NCBI GenBank assembly: GCA_018398585.1
Contig: JAGTTD010000011.1
Location: 14,189,346 to 14,253,345 of the forward strand
Reading direction: 5' to 3'
Origin: Simmondsia chinensis
Lineage: Eukaryota; Streptophyta; Magnoliopsida; Caryophyllales; Simmondsiaceae
DNA length: 64,000 bases
The notes under the pieces are model-generated. The model saw only the letters and a program-made list of their open reading frames with translations, did no database searches and was not told the DNA's origin. Positions 12,067 to 23,830 of the stretch are shown one piece after another. The position numbers and the translations under genes are program-made. The stretch's first letter is position 1, and the number at the start of each line of letters is the position of its first letter.

Positions 12067-12073
12067 TATAAAA
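12067..12073 (+). promoter_or_regulatory. TATA box of the gypsy 5' LTR
   Basis: The string tataaaa sits before the block accccaaaacccccagcaaaccctc. The 3' LTR has ttataaaaccccaaaattccc at the equivalent place (about 22023), so it is probably the U3 promoter core with transcription starting about 30 bp downstream. Confidence 0.55.
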
Positions 12074-13400
12074 CCCCAAAACCCCCAGCAAACCCTCATC
12101 TTCACGTCTCTTTCTCCCTCTCGGCTGCTGCTCTCGGTTCTGTCCGTCTCTCTCGTTCTCTAGTTTTCCTCTTCGATCCTCAAATTCTGAGTCCCATTCT
12201 TAATATATTTCGAAGCTAATTCACAATAAGAGTTGAATTTCTTTGGTTAGAAGAAAGTGAAGGTAAATATACGACTTTCCTACTTATTTGTAAAATACGA
12301 AAAATTTGCTTTACATGGTTTGATGTACAAGACTTATATTTGAATGGTTTATTAGTTATTAAAATAGGTTCAGGCATATATACTTGGTTGATTGTGTGAT
12401 TCCTACTTTTATAATTTGAATTATACTGATTTGTACATTGGTTTGATGTTTAAATATGTGATTTCTACTCTTATTTTATACTGATATATACGTTGATTTG
12501 ATGTTTTAATATGTGGATTGAATTATATTGATTTATAGGTTGAATTGATTTTAAATATGTGAATTTTTGAAAGAATTTGTACTTGTGATTATACGACTGG
12601 TTATTTGAATTGAAAGATTTTATGGGATGAGCTTACAGATAACTACGTTGACCCTCCGGTGTCTATCGACGATAGAATGTGAAATGTCAAAGTTGATCTG
12701 TGACCCTATTGCTGGAATAATACCGGCACGTAGATCTATGTTTGATCCTAGTGGATCTGTCGACTTAGAACCGGTTCGAATATGTGAAATGTGAACGTTA
12801 CTATCGCGGGAATAATACCGGCCGTAGTTTCTATTTATCTGTGAGTTTAACCAAAAGAGCTCTTGTAAAATAAGTTAAATTATAAAGCAGTGATTTGTAC
12901 TACTTTAACATGATTTCTGAATATAAATCAGTTTACTAGTTTGGTTGAACTTTTATCCGTTTTAAATAATATGCCTGATCCGTGTAGGGTGTATGGTGTA
13001 CTTGCTGAGCTGTGTTGTTTGCTCACCCAATTCCTTTACTTTCCAGATCAGTAGCCTGTGGTATATTCTAGAGGAATGAAGAAGATGCAACGGCTCTTTA
13101 TTCCGAGAATTAGTTTATTTTTCATAGTTTAAGTATTTAATAAATTGTGTAGTAGGATATTATAGGCTATTTGAGATATTGTAATTTCGAGCTTCCGTAC
13201 TAGTAATTTTTAATTGTTAGTATCGATGTATTTGGAATTATCTACTATATATTATGGGAACCTTTATGAAATTTTGAGGAATTATGGTTCTAAGTTTTCG
13301 GGCTTCATACTATGGTGTGGGACTTCATTATGGTACGGCCGTGTAACGCCCTTTTTGACTTAAGTCTATTCGGCATATGATTTGGGGGCGTTACATAAAA

Positions 13401-13412
13401 TGGTATCAGAGC
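13401..13412 (+). other. Primer-binding site, initiator tRNA-Met
   Basis: tggtatcagagc, five bases after the 5' LTR. It is complementary to the 3' end of plant initiator tRNA-Met, the usual (-) strand primer site of plant LTR retrotransposons. Confidence 0.85.
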
Positions 13413-14099
13413 GCTAGGCTATGAACCTTGGAGAAATTTAAGTGTTAAGATGAGAGTCAAGGTTTTTACTTGTTAAGAAAATGTGTTAAGGGATTTAATT
13501 GGCTATTTGAATTAGTATCTTGAATATATGGAAGTGTAAAAGTCATTTGACAATGTGGTTTCTTGTGTGATGTAGGCTTAGGTTAAAATGAGTGACAGGA
13601 GCGAAACACGGCGTTTAGTGGGTGACTATGTGATTGGGTTGAGACTCGACTTAGGTTCCTTTGTTGTAGTGTAGAGATTTTGACATTGCTATAGTAGGGT
13701 TGAATTTACAATCAAAGAGATTGATAAGAAGAATTTGTTGAAGGAGAATTCTATTTTGAGGAATATAATTTGAATAAGAATTTGTTGAAGGAGAATTCTA
13801 TTTTGAGGAATATTACTCACCATAATATTATTCGCCTATTTGAAGCAATTAAGGATGGACTCTCTTTCCTTTTGGGGGTTTCGTATTGAAATATTTATTG
13901 TGGTTCTTTGTTTTATTAAATGAATAAATGATATTGAAGGCTTGTTTAGTTAATACAAGAATTATGTACAAAGTGTTTTGATTGTTAGGATGATAGAAAT
14001 AGAACTTTTTAAGGATGTGTTAAGATTACATTTCTTTTTGGGGTATGATGTGAATGCTGATCTTGTATGTAAATATTGAGTGATTATAATAGGTGATAT

Positions 14100-14240
14100 G
14101 GAGTTAGTAGTGGACTTAGTGCTCCTAGACATGGAGGATTTTGATATGAGTTTAGGGATTAAATGATTGTCATCTTATCTTGCATCTTGGGATTTTTGGA
14201 AAAAGGGTAGTGTTTCAAATTCCTAACCACCTCTAGTTTG
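14100..14240 (+). pseudogene. Gypsy aspartic-protease remnant
   Basis: Reading + strand gives VLDMEDFDMSLGI, then a stop and further degenerate residues. This resembles the stretch around the conserved DFDVILGMDWL motif in gypsy proteases. Stops break it, and it lies directly upstream of the nested element. Confidence 0.6.
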
Positions 14241-14370
14241 TTTATTATGGAATCAGTTTAGATTTTTCTACGAGGAGTAAAGACTCGTTGCCTCCTCTTA
14301 GGACTACTTCAACCTTGAATGCTAGATGGTACATGAGAAAAGAATGTCAAGGATACTTTGGTCATGTATA

Positions 14371-15341
14371 TGTCACGAGCCTAAGATTCGTGACCTCGAG
14401 TTAGTGCTTCGAGATTTGATTGATATTGAGAATTGATAGAGTTTTAGAGAATTTGGGATGAGAAAGAAGGTGAATTAGACTTAGATGAGAAAAGAATTAG
14501 AATTAAGATGAGAGATAGAATTGAGTTAGATTTTAGATGAGAAGAGAAATAGAGTTTAGGTGAGAGAGAGAAATAGAAAGAAATATTAGATGAGAGAGTT
14601 AAGAGTTAAACTCTTAATTTCATTCATATTTGATTGCATGATTATTACATTGATATTACTCTTGTATTTATAGTAATTACTAAGTATCATCTAGATCTTT
14701 CTAGAATAATCCTAAATCTGAAAATACAATAAAATTGGCGGGAAACATAAAAGGCGGGAAAGTATTTGAATTCAAATAAGAGCGGGAAAGGTGGTTGGGA
14801 AGCTTCTAGAGCTGGGCCCCGCCTTTGGGCGTGTATTGGAGCTGTGCTACCGGTTACCAGCACCACCGGCTAGGAAGCATGGCCTTGGGCCTGCTGGCTA
14901 TATCGCTGGCTCGGTCTGGGCACGGCCTGCCCTTGTCATGACATGCGTTGGCACGGGCCTGACCCTGTCATGACATGCGTTGGCACAGTCCTGACCCTGT
15001 CATGACATGCGTTGGCACGGTCCTGGACTAAGCAGGCGCGGATCTGACTGGGCCCTGACATGGCCCTGGCTGTGATCTAGGACAAGGTCTTGCTGAGCCT
15101 CCCGGTCCTTGATATCCACTTGTGCCCGTGACATGCAGCCCACGACACGGACCCGGCAGTGAACCTTGGTACTGTCTTGGCTCGGCTGCTAGCCTCTCTT
15201 GACCTTGTCACGGCTAGGGTCGTGACACGAACTGGACGTGAATCCGGCTGTGAGCCTTGGACATCGACCCTGACACTCGAACCTCTGTCCTTGGCGTTCT
15301 TGGTTGCTGCGTAGGGCCATGTCACGGCTAGGGTCGTGACA
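14371..15341 (-). repeat. 3' LTR (left copy) of the RRM-bearing element
   Basis: 971 bp. It includes three copies of a 32-bp unit at about 14932-15027 (tgtcatgacatgcgttggca plus cctgac), and repeated tcacggctagggtcgtgac strings near its right end. Confidence 0.9.
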
Positions 15342-15356
15342 ATCCCTTCCCCTTCA
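15342..15356 (-). other. Polypurine tract of the RRM-bearing element
   Basis: Reads atcccttccccttca on the + strand, that is tgaaggggaagggat on the element's sense strand. It directly abuts the LTR, as expected for the (+) strand primer. Confidence 0.75.
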
Positions 15357-15508
15357 ATTTGTCCTTGTCCTCAAGGACGTTATTATCTTTCTAGCTATTA
15401 CAATTTTTTTTTTCCCCTAATACATGTACTACTGGTATCATAGGCTAAGTACTTAGTTCTATTACATCATTTCTACTACTACTAAGTACTTTTCTATTAA
15501 TTAGCTTC

Positions 15509-16693
15509 CTACCCAATCCCTTCCCTTACAATTAAGTGGAAACTAGGTAGGTTGATGCGAGTGGCACTTCTTGTGCCAAATCCGGTCCAAGCGAAGTGTT
15601 CCCTTGCTTGCATCTTCTTCTTGAGTGTGCCAATCCCCGTACGTGGGAAGTGCACCCATGCTTGCGCTTCCTCTCTGAAGACTCTTCGTGCACCTCTAGT
15701 CCAAGTGCGATGGTCTTGACATGATGTTATTTTCATTTGTTGCGGACCTGGATGCTGGGCTGTTATCTTGACAGTGCTACCCAGCTGCTGTAGTGGGCGC
15801 TTCCGCGTAACACCCGTCTTTTGTACATGGCCAACACCACGCTTATGCTGCGTTGCTGATTGTTTCTTCATAGCTAGAGCAGACAGCTCTTGACAATGGC
15901 CAAGTGTATTGTCCTGCGCACTCTCTTTACTGCGTGAGTTGTCAACTAGCTGCTGTCGCTCTCTTGATACGGTAGTGCTTAGGCCTGGTTGAGGAACCTC
16001 CCGTGACACGTTCGTTGCAGCTGGATTTGGTTCAGTTATGCTTACGGATTTTTCTCCTGATTTATCCTCCGCATCATAACTCCATTCTTGAGCGGTAGTG
16101 GCAATTTTCCTCTCAATCTTTGAACTCGTTCTAGCTTGATCATTAAATTCTTGAGCGGTTGCTATCAAGGCATCCACGGAGGACTTCATTTTTTTGTTGA
16201 GCTCGATCTGCTTTTGAACAAGGATCACGATGCTGTCCAGCTCTGTCTTGACTTGCTGCCAAGCTTCTTGGTTTGGTCTAATTGCTTCTGTAACATAAGC
16301 TACTTCCAGACCATGGTATTCTTCAAGTGGAACTTGAAAAGATGGACTGTGGCCTTGGATGTTCATCACATTACAATTGTTGTAGATGTTTCTTCCATGT
16401 AACCACTTCTGTGCATTTTCTGCGTCCCTCCTTGAAGTGAAGGTCACTTCAGCTGCAACCTCTAAGGAAGTTTTTGAGTGGATTCGGATTTCCTCAAGGC
16501 AACTGTAAGGCGAGAAGACTTGGTGGAGTACGTCTTCGGTGATAGGATAGAGGAGGTCCCATATCTTGACAAGGAGTGTAGTTCCCCGAACAACTCTCGC
16601 TGCCATTTTGCCAACCGAAATTCTTTGTTTTGAGTTCCAACACATGGCTTGTATTGAGGAAGACTTGGAATGAGAGAGCCAACACAAAGTCAC
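15509..16693 (-). CDS. RRM-domain protein (PTB-like) encoded by a retrotransposon
   Basis: Intact 394-residue ORF. Met30 (16606) is an alternative start just before the domain. Residues 38-113 form an RNA-recognition motif: LLVKIWDLLYPITEDVLHQV opens it (RNP2-like strand and first helix), and WLHGRNIY (97-104) closes the second helix. The string LLYPIT-DVLHQVFSPY and the later GRNIY are characteristic of an RRM of plant polypyrimidine-tract-binding proteins, so I infer capture from a host PTB gene. Residues about 145-200 (KTELDSIVILVQKQIELNKK and onward) look helical or coiled-coil. The C-terminal half is basic and low-complexity. The protein could bind the element's RNA in place of Gag, or be a passenger. 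The stop lies about 150 bp before the polypurine tract, so the ORF occupies the body of the element. No splice sites are needed. Confidence 0.75.
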   Translation of the reverse strand: MTLCWLSHSKSSSIQAMCWNSKQRISVGKMAARVVRGTTLLVKIWDLLYPITEDVLHQVFSPYSCLEEIRIHSKTSLEVAAEVTFTSRRDAENAQKWLHGRNIYNNCNVMNIQGHSPSFQVPLEEYHGLEVAYVTEAIRPNQEAWQQVKTELDSIVILVQKQIELNKKMKSSVDALIATAQEFNDQARTSSKIERKIATTAQEWSYDAEDKSGEKSVSITEPNPAATNVSREVPQPGLSTTVSRERQQLVDNSRSKESAQDNTLGHCQELSALAMKKQSATQHKRGVGHVQKTGVTRKRPLQQLGSTVKITAQHPGPQQMKITSCQDHRTWTRGARRVFREEAQAWVHFPRTGIGTLKKKMQAREHFAWTGFGTRSATRINLPSFHLIVREGIG

Positions 16694-18153
16694 TCAAGTT
16701 CAGCCTCAGATTGCCTTATAGCAATCGTTGAGCTGATTTGTGAAGTGAATCTACTGCTGGACAATTCAGCCATTGCTGCGCTGTCCTCCACACTCGGCTG
16801 TGCTGCGCGAATCACACGCGGCTAGGCCTTGACACACAATCGGTCAAGCTTAGTGACGAATAGCTCCCTACGTCACACGGTTAAGCTCACAGCCTTGATG
16901 CGCTGCTACTACTAATCTTTTTCTTCAACTTCAACTCTATTCCTTGAGCACTTTGATCCTTAATTATTCGGTAAATTCCAGCCGATCAAAATGTGAACCG
17001 TTGTCAATGAAGTACTCACAAAGATTGTTGCTCACACAGATTTTTTTTTTTTTTTTAATAATAATATCGGATAGATTTTTCAACAGATCTGAATGTGCGC
17101 TGCTGCGCGACAGCCTCTGGCTCCCGGTGCAGCACCTGGCTCACGGCAGTACGCTGCTTGACAGCTCCTAGTGCAGATGCTCACCCGAGCCTGAACTAAT
17201 GTCCTCCTCGGCTGATCGTTTCCGAACCCGAACAGAACCAGAAGCAGAACCAGATCAAAATTCCAGATTGATACAAGTCACAGCCAACACTGTCGTTGCT
17301 GTTTTGTTCGTTGCTCTCCTTCGAGCTCCAATTAGAACCGGATGAAGATTGTAAAGTCAGGATCCTCTCTACACTCTGCTTAATCTCAAAGATCCAACTC
17401 CCGATCTAATGTATCTCAATCGAGGATTGGTTCGCCCGGTCAATGCTTAGGTCCACAGAAATTGCCAAGAGAACTCGGTATCTTTTCGATCGAATTAACA
17501 GAAAGTAGACATGACTAATTTCAATCTTGTCTAATTGCAATTTGCTTTAATCAACCTCTAGGTCTCAATGTTTGGTGATCAATTATCACGAAATCACCAA
17601 AACATTCAGCAATTACTCAGTAAACTACTAGCTCTCACCGACCATTATAATTTCACACAATTGCTAGGTCCCTTAGCAACTTATTTGATCAATCGTGCCT
17701 TAGATCAATGATCAACTCCCACAATTGCTATAGACTCGGTAGTTCTCTTGATCGGATCAATCAGGACTAACACAATTAATTCAGATCCTCATTTGTCTCA
17801 ATTAACCTTTGGATCATACCGACCAGAGATCAATGTCACAAGATCACCTAAACACCAAGCAATACCTGACCAAATCGATGAGATCCAAGTAGAGTTGGGT
17901 TCGGACCTTGATCAGTCTCAATCGGCTCACTTGTTGCAGTCCTTGGGCTGGACCCAAGGTCTAACACTGTCGGCTTGCTCGTGTTGTCTGCGCAGCACCT
18001 TGGCAGTGCCGGTTTGGTTCTGTTTAAACCTGATCGGTTCTGAATTTTTTTTTTTTTTTTTTTTTTTGGGTGATGAGATCCTTGATCTCAGGATGAATGA
18101 AAGACGAGTGCAGCGGATTTTTTTTTTTTGATAACGAGCCTCTGATCGAAGAT
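16694..18153 (-). other. Untranslated leader of the RRM-bearing element
   Basis: About 1.46 kb between primer site and ORF, with no coding potential on the sense strand. It contains T-runs at 17041-17057 and about 18046-18067, and a loosely repeated block built on aatcaccaaaacat and gatcacctaaacacc phrases (17580-17860). Its length is typical of LTR-element leaders that carry packaging signals. Confidence 0.55.
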
Positions 18154-18166
18154 GGCTCTGATACCA
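18154..18166 (-). other. Primer-binding site of the RRM-bearing element
   Basis: ggctctgatacca on the + strand. On the sense strand this is tggtatcagagcc, complementary to initiator tRNA-Met, three bases from the LTR. Confidence 0.85.
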
Positions 18167-18169
18167 CCT

Positions 18170-19140
18170 TGTCACGAGCCTAAGATTCGTGACCTCGGGT
18201 TAGTGGTTCGAGATTTGATTGATATTGAGAATTGATAGAGTTTTAGAGAATTTCCGATGAGAAAGAAGGTGAATTAGACTTAGATGAGAAAAGAATTAGA
18301 ATTAAGATGAGAGATAGAATTGAGATAGATTTTAGATGAGAAGAGAAATAGAGTTTAGGTGAGAGAGAGAAATAGAAAGAAATATTAGATGAGAGAGTTA
18401 AGAGTTAAACTCTTAATTTCATTCATATTTGATTGCATGATTATTACATTGATATTACTCTTGTATTTATAGTAATTGATAAGTATCATCTAGATCTTTC
18501 TAGAATAATCCTAAATCTGAAAATACAATAAAATTAGCGGGAAACATAAAAGGCGGGAAAGTATTTGAATTCAAATAAGAGCGGGAAAGGTGGTTGGGAA
18601 GCTTCTAGAGCTGGGCCCCGCCTTTGGGCGTGTATTGGAGCTGTGCTACCGGTTACCGGCACCACCGGCTAGGAAGCACGGCCTTGGTCCTGCTGGCTAT
18701 ATCGCTGGCTCAGTCTGGGCACGGCCTGCCCTTGTCATGACATGCGTTGGCACGGGCCTGACCCTGTCATGACATGCGTTGGCACGGTCCTAACCTTGTC
18801 ATGACATGTGTTGGCACGGTCCTGGACTAGGCGGGCGCGAATCTGACTGGGCCCTGACATGGCCCTGGCTGTGATCTAGGACAAGGTATTGGTGAGCCTC
18901 CCGGTCCTTGACATCCACTTGTGCCCATGACATGCGGCCCATGACACGGACCTGGCAGTGAACCTTGGTACTATCTTGGCTCGGCTGCTAGCCTCTCTTG
19001 ACCTTGTCACGGCTAGGTTCGTGACACGAATTGGACGTGAATCCGGCTGTGAGCCTTGGACATCGACCCTGACACTCGAACCTCTGTCCTTGGCGTTCTT
19101 GGTTGCTGCGTAGGACCTTGTCACGGCTAGGGTCGTGATA
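18170..19140 (-). repeat. 5' LTR (right copy) of the RRM-bearing element
   Basis: 971 bp, the same length as the left copy. Many differences from that copy are C/T or G/A changes, consistent with decay of methylated DNA. The terminal ca has become ta. Confidence 0.9.
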
Positions 19141-19145
19141 GTATA

Positions 19146-21250
19146 TGATAATAGGAGGAATGATGTGAAGATTAAATGGTATTCCCATTATCAGGATATT
19201 CCCTAATGTCTTTCGAAAAGATTTGCTTGATTTGCCTCCTAATAGGGAGATTGAGTTTAAAATTGACGTGGTACCCGATAGTGGACCTATATTGAAAGCC
19301 CTTATAGAATGGATTCCTCTAAGCTAATGTTCAATGATAGATGATGTTCTAGCAAATTTAATTTCTGTATGTGATTCATTTTAGTCTGTATGACCTTTTG
19401 ACCCTACTAAGATTGAGGAATGGATGGAGGGAAAATAAAAGATGTTATGGATTGCAAATGTTCCGGAAAATATGAATGCAAAGCTTGCCTTTTAAATGTC
19501 TGTTAGGAAAACCGAGTATTATTGAAAGGCTATTAGGCGTTAGGAAGAGAAGGAACAATGGATTTGAGAGGATTTTTGTAAGCATATAGTAAAAGAGTTG
19601 TTTTACTCATTGCATATCCAAAAATCCAAAAGAGAGTTTCTCTCACCTAATGATAAATGAGAGTGATGCTATATAAAAAGTTCTTCACAAAGTTATCTAG
19701 ATATAAGACACAATTTTGATCAAAATAGGACAAATAGGTTTGAAGATGCTTCATGGTTGCAAGTCAAAATGCAACTCTCTGGATATGGCTTTAATAATCC
19801 CAAAAGTTGTACTATCGGATCGAGCAAATTGAGAATATATTATAGGAATAAAAGGAAATAAAAATGAGAGTACGCAAGGAGATAAAGAAAAGGCAACGAA
19901 GTGGGAAATTGAGGCTAGAAGCTAATAAGAAGAGAATTTAGATCAAACGAGGTCAGAAAAGGATGAGACTAGCAACATATGTGAGAAGTATTTTCACGGG
20001 AGGCCTTGTTTTAAAGTGATTACAAGTGGATTTAGATGTGGGAGAAAGGGGACTTATGATAACAAATTGTCCTCAAATATATAGTGTAATCAAGATTAAA
20101 CGTCATGTGGTTCAAGGGAGTTCCCTAATGTGTTCCTTAATGACATTCCTAGATTACTTCCTAAATAAGAAGTTGAATACAGTGTGGAGCTTGTAATCAA
20201 TACCAAATCGACCTCAATGATACTCTCTAGAATGACACATATAGAATTGAAAGTAGGAAAATCTTAATTATGGAAATCGCTGTATAAGGCAAAGTTATAT
20301 CTGATATCTTACCTTGGGAAAAACCAATTAAGTTATGAAAACAAAAGATAACAATATGAGTTCTTTATACTGGTTCCCTTGCCTTGAACTAATGAATTAC
20401 CAAGAGCATGTATATTCTTTGGGATTAATTTGAGGCCATAGTGGTGGCTAAAGATGTGGGAAGAATTAGAGCTTGTTATGGGCAATATGAGTTTCTTATT
20501 ATGTCGCTTGGGTTGACAAATACATTTGTTGTATTTAGTGGGATAATAAGGTATTTAAGCCTCTTCTAGGTAAGTTTAATAATCTTTATTGATAATATTT
20601 TGACAATGAAGATGAGCATGAAAAGCATTTGATGATAGTCATGCAAACCATTTGTGAGATACGACTACATGGAAAGTTAAAGAAGTGTGAGTTTTGGTTA
20701 TCTAATGTTTCCTTTCTAGGGTATGTGGTATTTAAGGATGAGATATAAGTAGGTCTTCAAAGAGTTAAAGGAATTGTGAATTGGCTAACACCAATAACCA
20801 TAACAAGACTTAAAGAGTTTTCTTGGTCTTATTAAGTAGTATTGAAGGTTCATGTAAGATTTTGCTAAGTTGAGTATGCCTCTTACTAGATTGACAAGGA
20901 GAGAAATAACCTGAATGCAAAGACTTAGCAACTGCTTAGTTGTATTGTAATATAACATGGGTAAGTAATTGCATATGCCATGAGACGGCAAAACTAAAGC
21001 CATAAGAAGAGAGTTCTCCTACCCATGACATTTGGCTACCTATGGTAGTATTTGCATTAAATTTGGAAGCACTGTTTATATGAGATGGCTTATAAAATGA
21101 TCATAAGAACTTAAAGTATATTTATACTCAGAAATAGTTGATGTGATATAATATAGGTGGCTAAAGTGCTTATGGATTACGGTTTGCACATAAATTTTTC
21201 ATTTGGGTAAAGCAAATATGGTGGTTGATGTTTTAAGTAGGGAAGAATAA
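19146..21250 (+). pseudogene. Gypsy reverse transcriptase / RNase H remnants
   Basis: Frameshifted and stop-filled. From about 19200, FRKDLLDLPPNREIEFKIDV matches the segment that opens gypsy RT. A second, more degenerate version (EFPNVFLNDIPRLLPK, then EVEYSVEL) occurs at about 20120-20190. RT continues with YGQYEFLIMSLGLTN (about 20480), KKCEFWLSNVSFLGYVV (about 20680) and RVKGIVNWLTP. A remnant of the RNase H end, VVDVLSRE, lies near 21220. The aspartates of the catalytic YxDD region are not preserved. The repeated RT start suggests a rearrangement before or after insertion. Confidence 0.75.
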
Positions 21251-21750
21251 GATATTTTGGCCTATATGATCACTGCTCAGCCCCATATTATTAGTGACTT
21301 GAGAATGGCTAGAGTTAAAGTAAAATGAAAGTGGGATGGAACCTTCTTGCAAGCTGTCACTACATGCCCTGCATTAAAAAACATTAAACAAACAACTTAC
21401 ATTTATTCCTATCCAAATACTTTGGTAATTAGAATCCTAAGCCTAAGTATAGTAATTGGTACTAGAACTGCGTAGTTGGAGCATGGTGAATGGAAGAGCG
21501 CCGCATGGTTTAAGATCTCCTTAATGTTGGATCAAAAAGTTTTTATACTTTGAAGAGATTTTGCAAAGATATTGGTCAGATGTAATTTGGATGACAACAA
21601 GCAAGAAGGATAGTAGTGCATATTCACATTATTGGTTGTCATAGAATATTATATCCTCTTTAATTTAGAAGTTGCGAAATGGGTTTAATGTGAAGCAGGT
21701 ACCCAAGCTTATTGGAAATGAAGATAAGTTTCGAGGACGAAACTTTTATT

Positions 21751-21764
21751 TAAGGGGGTGGGAA
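21751..21764 (+). other. Polypurine tract of the gypsy element
   Basis: taagggggtgggaa immediately before the 3' LTR. It follows tttcgaggacgaaac, a motif commonly seen next to the polypurine tract in plant chromoviruses. Confidence 0.8.
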
Positions 21765-23377
21765 TGTAATACCCGGTCTAATTGAATCAGGTTAGGTATT
21801 ATAATACAATTAGAACCCACTACTATTCTGATTGGATTAAATAAATTAATGGATTAAGAGGATTAAATATCCAGTCTAATTAAATTAGGCTAAGTATTGA
21901 AATGAAATATAATTAAGTTAATGGACTAATTATCATGAAGGTATTCTCTAGTAATACTAAAATAATTGAAGTATGTATATATGGAATAGTAATAATAATA
22001 TAATAATAGAAAAGAAAAGGCGTTTATAAAACCCCAAAATTCCCAGCAAACCCTCATCCTTACGTCTCTCTCTCCCTCTCGGTTGCTGCTCTCGGTTCTC
22101 GCCGTCTCTCTCATTCTCTCGTTTTCCTCTTCAATCCTCAAATTCCAAGTTCCGTTCATGATAGATTTCGAAGCTAATTCACAATAGGAGTTGGATTTCT
22201 GGGTTAGAGGAAAGTGAAGGTAAGTATACCACTCCTTTACTTGTTTGTAAAATGTGAAAAATTTCCTGTACATTGTTTGATGTATAAGACTTATACTTGA
22301 ATGGTTTATTAGTTGTTAAAATAGGTTCAGGGAATATGTACTTGGTTGATTGTGTGATTTATACTTTTATGATTTGAATTATACTAATTTATATGTTGGT
22401 TTGATGTTTAGATATGTGATTTCTACTCTTATTTTATACTGATATATGCATTGATTTGATGTTTTAATATGTGGAATGAATTATATTGATTTATAGGTTG
22501 AATTGATATTTAAATATGTGAATTTTTGAAAGAATTTGTACTTGTGATTATACGAAAGAAATTATTGTGGACTGGTTATTTGAATTGAAAGGTTTTATGG
22601 AAAGAGCTTACAGATAACTACGTTGACCCTTGGGGTCTATCAACGATAGAATGTGAAATGTGAAAGTCGATCTGTGACCCTATCGCGGGAATAATACCAG
22701 CACGTAGATCTACGTTTAATCCTAGCGGATCTGTCAACTTAGAGCCGGTTCGAATATGTGAAATGTGAGCGTCGATTGTAACCCTGCCGTGGGAATAATA
22801 TCGGCCGTAGTTTCCATTTTATCTGTGAGTTTTACCAAAATAGCTCTAGTAAAATAAGTTAAATTATAAGCAGTGATTTGTACTACTTTAATATGATTTC
22901 TAAATATAAATCGGTTTACTAGGTTGGTTGAACTTTTATCCGTTTTAAATAATATGCCTGATCCGGGTAGGGTTTATGGTGTACTTGCTGAGTGTGTTGT
23001 TTGCTCACCCAATTCCTTTACTTTCCAGATTAGTAGTCTGTGGTAGATTCTAGAGGAACGAGGAAAATGTAGCGGCTCTCTATTTCGAGAATTAGTTTAT
23101 TTTTCTTAGTTTAAGCATTTAATAAATTGTGTAGTATGATATTATAGACTATTTGAAATATTGTAATTTTGAGCTTCCACATTACTAGTTTTTAATTGTT
23201 AGTATCGATGTATTTGGGATTATCTACTATATATTATGGGAACCTTTATGAAATTTTGAGGAATTGTCGTTGTAAGTTTTCGGGCTTCATACTATGGTGT
23301 TGGACTTCATTATAGTATGGCTGTGTAGCACCCTTTTTGACTTAAGCCTATTCGGCATATGATTTGGGGGCGTTACA
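21765..23377 (+). repeat. 3' LTR of the Ty3/gypsy element
   Basis: 1613 bp, collinear with the 5' LTR but without the SINE at 11898-12017. The terminal gggggcgttaca is preserved. It is directly followed by hAT-1 sequence. Confidence 0.85.
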
Positions 23378-23830
23378 TGCAGGCTTGGGGGTAGGCTGGG
23401 GCAGGCTAGGCGGCCCATGGGGACTAGCCCGAACCGAGGCCAGGTGGGCCAGTCCCGGGCTGGAGCGGGCCAAGGTGGGCTGGGCTTTTTTATTTTTATT
23501 TTTTAAAAATAATTTCATAAAAAAATATGAAATAAAAAACAATATATATATATATAGATAAATATAATTATAATTTTATTAATAAATAATATAATATACA
23601 ATCATAATAGTGCACTATAAACTTACAAATATATTTTATGTAATAAAATGTATTATAACTTATTAAAAAAAAATACAATTATATTATTCTAACAATTACA
23701 TTATTAAGGAAATTAAAAACATAATAATGTATTTAATTTTTACATAATAACAATATAAATAAATCAATTTCCACTTGCTTCGGTTGCTGCGGTACTTGAT
23801 ATGGAGTTAGTTTCTTCGTCTTCTTTTTCA

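Larger units (their letters stand above)
11667..13395 (+). repeat. 5' LTR of the Ty3/gypsy element
   Basis: 1729 bp. It matches the 3' LTR except for a 120-bp SINE plus its target duplication at 11898-12032 and scattered substitutions. Between about 12650 and 12830 it contains an internal duplication around ggaataataccggc and gaatatgtgaaatgtga, also present in the 3' LTR. Confidence 0.85.
14371..19140 (-). mobile_element. Non-autonomous LTR retrotransposon carrying an RRM ORF
   Basis: Two 971-bp LTRs (14371-15341 and 18170-19140) both run tgtcacgagcc...ggtcgtga(c/t)a and differ at about 30 positions by eye, near 3 percent. An exact 5-bp target duplication, gtata, lies at 14366-14370 and 19141-19145. 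The right LTR is preceded by ggctctgatacca (18154-18166), the complement of an initiator tRNA-Met primer site. The left LTR is followed by the complement of a polypurine tract, so the element reads on the - strand. The internal 2.8 kb has no gag, protease, RT or integrase. Its only long ORF (15509-16693) is an RRM protein. It must have used enzymes supplied in trans. It is nested in the gypsy element between protease and RT. Confidence 0.9.
11667..23377 (+). mobile_element. Ty3/gypsy LTR retrotransposon, decayed, with a nested element
   Basis: LTRs at 11667-13395 and 21765-23377 both run tgtaatacc...gggggcgttaca. The 5' LTR is followed by an initiator tRNA-Met primer site (13401) and the 3' LTR is preceded by a polypurine tract (21751-21764). 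The flanking pentanucleotides tgcgg (11662-11666) and tgcag (23378-23382) match at 4 of 5. The internal part holds traces of gypsy protease, reverse transcriptase and RNase H in the normal order but full of stops. Most of gag, and an integrase I can recognise, are missing. A second LTR element (14371-19140) is inserted between the protease and RT traces. The layout and the tttcgaggacgaaac motif before the polypurine tract suggest a chromovirus-like (Tekay/Del) lineage; that clade is an inference. Confidence 0.85.
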
